Source: Prevotellaceae bacterium (lineage in GTDB: Bacteria; Bacteroidota; Bacteroidia; Bacteroidales; UBA932). From it: a stretch of 14,502 nt of DNA. Positions 13,181-14,502 of the stretch are shown here, piece by piece. Position 1 is the stretch's first letter. Each line of letters begins with the position of its first letter. The stretch lies in NCBI GenBank assembly GCA_031257655.1, contig JAIROF010000006.1, positions 1 to 14,502 of the forward strand, written 5' to 3'. Made by a program: the position numbers and the translations under genes. Below the pieces are notes generated by a model. That model was given only the letters and a program-made list of their open reading frames with translations. It was not told where the DNA came from and made no database searches.

Positions 13181-14502
13181 ATGAAAAAGAGATTCTGTTT
13201 TTATTTGATTTCCGCTCTTGCCTTCGCTTTGCCGGGATGCTCCGACAAAACGAATAATGTTTCGCAGTACAATGTTGTATGGGATACGCCGAGCGAGAAT
13301 TCGTTCGGCTCAATGCCGCTGGGTAACGGCGATATCGGGTTGAACGTATGGTGCGAAAAAAACGGCGACTTGCTTTTCTACATCAGCAAAGTAGATGCGT
13401 ATGATGCAGGACATAAGCTCCCGAAACTCGGACGTATCCGCATCAAAACCGAACCCGCCCTTTCGACCGTGCATTTTAAACAAACGTTGAGCCTTAGCGA
13501 CGCTTCGATGCTGATTGAATCGGACGACGCCAGGTTCAAAATCTGGGTCGACGCCAACAATCCTGTCATCAGGGTGGAAGGCAACAGCACGATGCCGCGC
13601 ATAGCGACCCTCTGCCTTGAGACCCTGCGCCCCTTACACCCTCTGCCGGAGCTCGACAAACTCCTGTCCGGAAAAGGAACGGTCGGCATTGTGTTCGATA
13701 CTCCGGACGACAAACTTGCGTGGTGCTATCGCAATCTGTCATCGCAATGGGCGGAGAATCTGCAAGTCCAAAATACTCCGGAGCTTGTGGCGAAAACCAA
13801 AGACCCGATTTTACACCGTACATCAGGTTGCCTGCTTCAGGCGGACGGATTTGTGAAAGAATCTCCCGCCGTCCTGAAATCCAAAGACGCTGTTACCGGT
13901 TTCGGCTGCGCTGTCAAAGTCGTTTCCACTCAACCCGAAAGCCCGGAAACATGGCTGGCGGAGGCTTCCGCGCCCTTCGTATCCGACTGGAAATCGCACT
14001 GCGACTATTGGAAATCGTTCTGGGAACGCAGCTATATTCATGTTACTTCGTGCGGTAAGGGCATGTTCAACTTCGACCAGTGCCGTTACACACAGTTTAT
14101 ACAGGGCTCTAAAGCGTATGAGGGACATAAGGAAATCGCTGCCGGCAAAAATGCGCGGCAGCTTAGCGAACGATACGCCCTTGAGCGGTTTTGCGAAGCC
14201 GCCGCCGGACGTGGAGCTGTTCCTCCGCCTTTCAACGGCTCGATTTTTACTATGGACACACCCGCCGGAGTAGCAGGGTTTTACACTCCTGTCGACAAGC
14301 CGGCTTCGCCCGACGAGCGCGACTGGGCGCATCTCTCGTTTATGTGGCAAAACACTCGTCATCCGTATTTTGCAATGGCTGCACGGGGCGATTACGACGC
14401 TCTTCGTCCGGGTATGCAATTTGTTCGCGACGGGTTGGAGATATGTAAAGACCGGTGTAAAAAATATTTCGGACACGAGGGCGCGTTTATTATGGAAGCG
14501 AG
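13181..14502 (+). CDS. DUF5703-type glycosidase-like lipoprotein, 3' end beyond the right edge
   Basis: The frame is open from ATG at 13181 to the edge (440 codons). MKKRFCFYLISALAFALPGC is a lipoprotein signal peptide with Cys at residue 20, so the protein should be surface- or periplasm-anchored. The segment VVWDTPSENSFGSMPLGNGD (32-51) and the following ..WCEKNGDLLFYISKVDAYD match the N-terminal beta-sandwich of the DUF5703 family. Further on, PPFNGSIFTMDTPAG, DERDWAHLSFMWQNTRHPYF and YFGHEGAF resemble the (alpha/alpha)6-barrel of clan members related to GH95/GH65. Members are usually about 750-800 residues, so roughly half is present. It probably acts on plant or host glycans, but the substrate is not evident. 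No TAnnTTTG box is seen just upstream, and neighbours do not include SusC/D genes within this window. Confidence 0.8.
   Translation, partial: MKKRFCFYLISALAFALPGCSDKTNNVSQYNVVWDTPSENSFGSMPLGNGDIGLNVWCEKNGDLLFYISKVDAYDAGHKLPKLGRIRIKTEPALSTVHFKQTLSLSDASMLIESDDARFKIWVDANNPVIRVEGNSTMPRIATLCLETLRPLHPLPELDKLLSGKGTVGIVFDTPDDKLAWCYRNLSSQWAENLQVQNTPELVAKTKDPILHRTSGCLLQADGFVKESPAVLKSKDAVTGFGCAVKVVSTQPESPETWLAEASAPFVSDWKSHCDYWKSFWERSYIHVTSCGKGMFNFDQCRYTQFIQGSKAYEGHKEIAAGKNARQLSERYALERFCEAAAGRGAVPPPFNGSIFTMDTPAGVAGFYTPVDKPASPDERDWAHLSFMWQNTRHPYFAMAARGDYDALRPGMQFVRDGLEICKDRCKKYFGHEGAFIMEA

Overview
The window looks like chromosomal DNA of a member of the Bacteroidetes, probably the order Bacteroidales. 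Four things point there. The str and S10 ribosomal clusters run together as rpsL-rpsG-fusA-...-rpsJ-rplC-rplD. Starts lack clear Shine-Dalgarno sequences, and several intergenic regions carry the Bacteroidetes -7 promoter box TAnnTTTG. An ornithine-type transcarbamylase has the proline at residue 90 that marks the N-succinylornithine enzyme of Bacteroides. There is also a DUF6427-type membrane protein and a DUF5703-type glycosidase-like lipoprotein.

Region 1 (1-6430, minus strand) is the translation cluster, read right to left: promoter about 6402-6430, a leader of about 130 nt with repeated elements, rpsL, rpsG, fusA, then an interruption by pyrE and a small outer-membrane-type gene broken by a one-base frameshift, then rpsJ, rplC and the start of rplD, which runs off the left edge. 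A 22-copy heptanucleotide array (1408-1561) separates rpsJ from rplC.

Region 2 (about 6690-9972, plus strand) is divergent from the ribosomal cluster. It holds a large lipoprotein metallopeptidase with HEXXH and a downstream Glu, of a family I cannot place firmly, and a secreted calcineurin-like metallophosphoesterase.

Region 3 (10063-12895) centres on arginine biosynthesis. N-succinylornithine carbamoyltransferase (argF', minus) sits in an apparent operon with a DUF6427-type membrane protein. It is divergent from a GNAT acyltransferase (plus, TTG start) that is a strong candidate for the N-succinylglutamate synthase of the same succinylated pathway. The 214-bp space between them holds promoter boxes on both strands, an ARG-box-like site and inverted repeats.

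Region 4 (12882-14502) begins with a small heptamer repeat that contains the GNAT stop codon. A cluster of 51-bp tandem repeats follows, with an inverted copy that doubles as a terminator. Last is the 5' part of a DUF5703-type carbohydrate-active lipoprotein, cut by the right edge.

I see no clear new multi-gene system. The most notable signals are the three short-period (7 bp) repeat tracts at gene 3' ends, the pyrE/outer-membrane insertion in the ribosomal operon, the putative succinyl-arginine divergon, the homopolymer frameshift, and the unplaced gluzincin lipoprotein.
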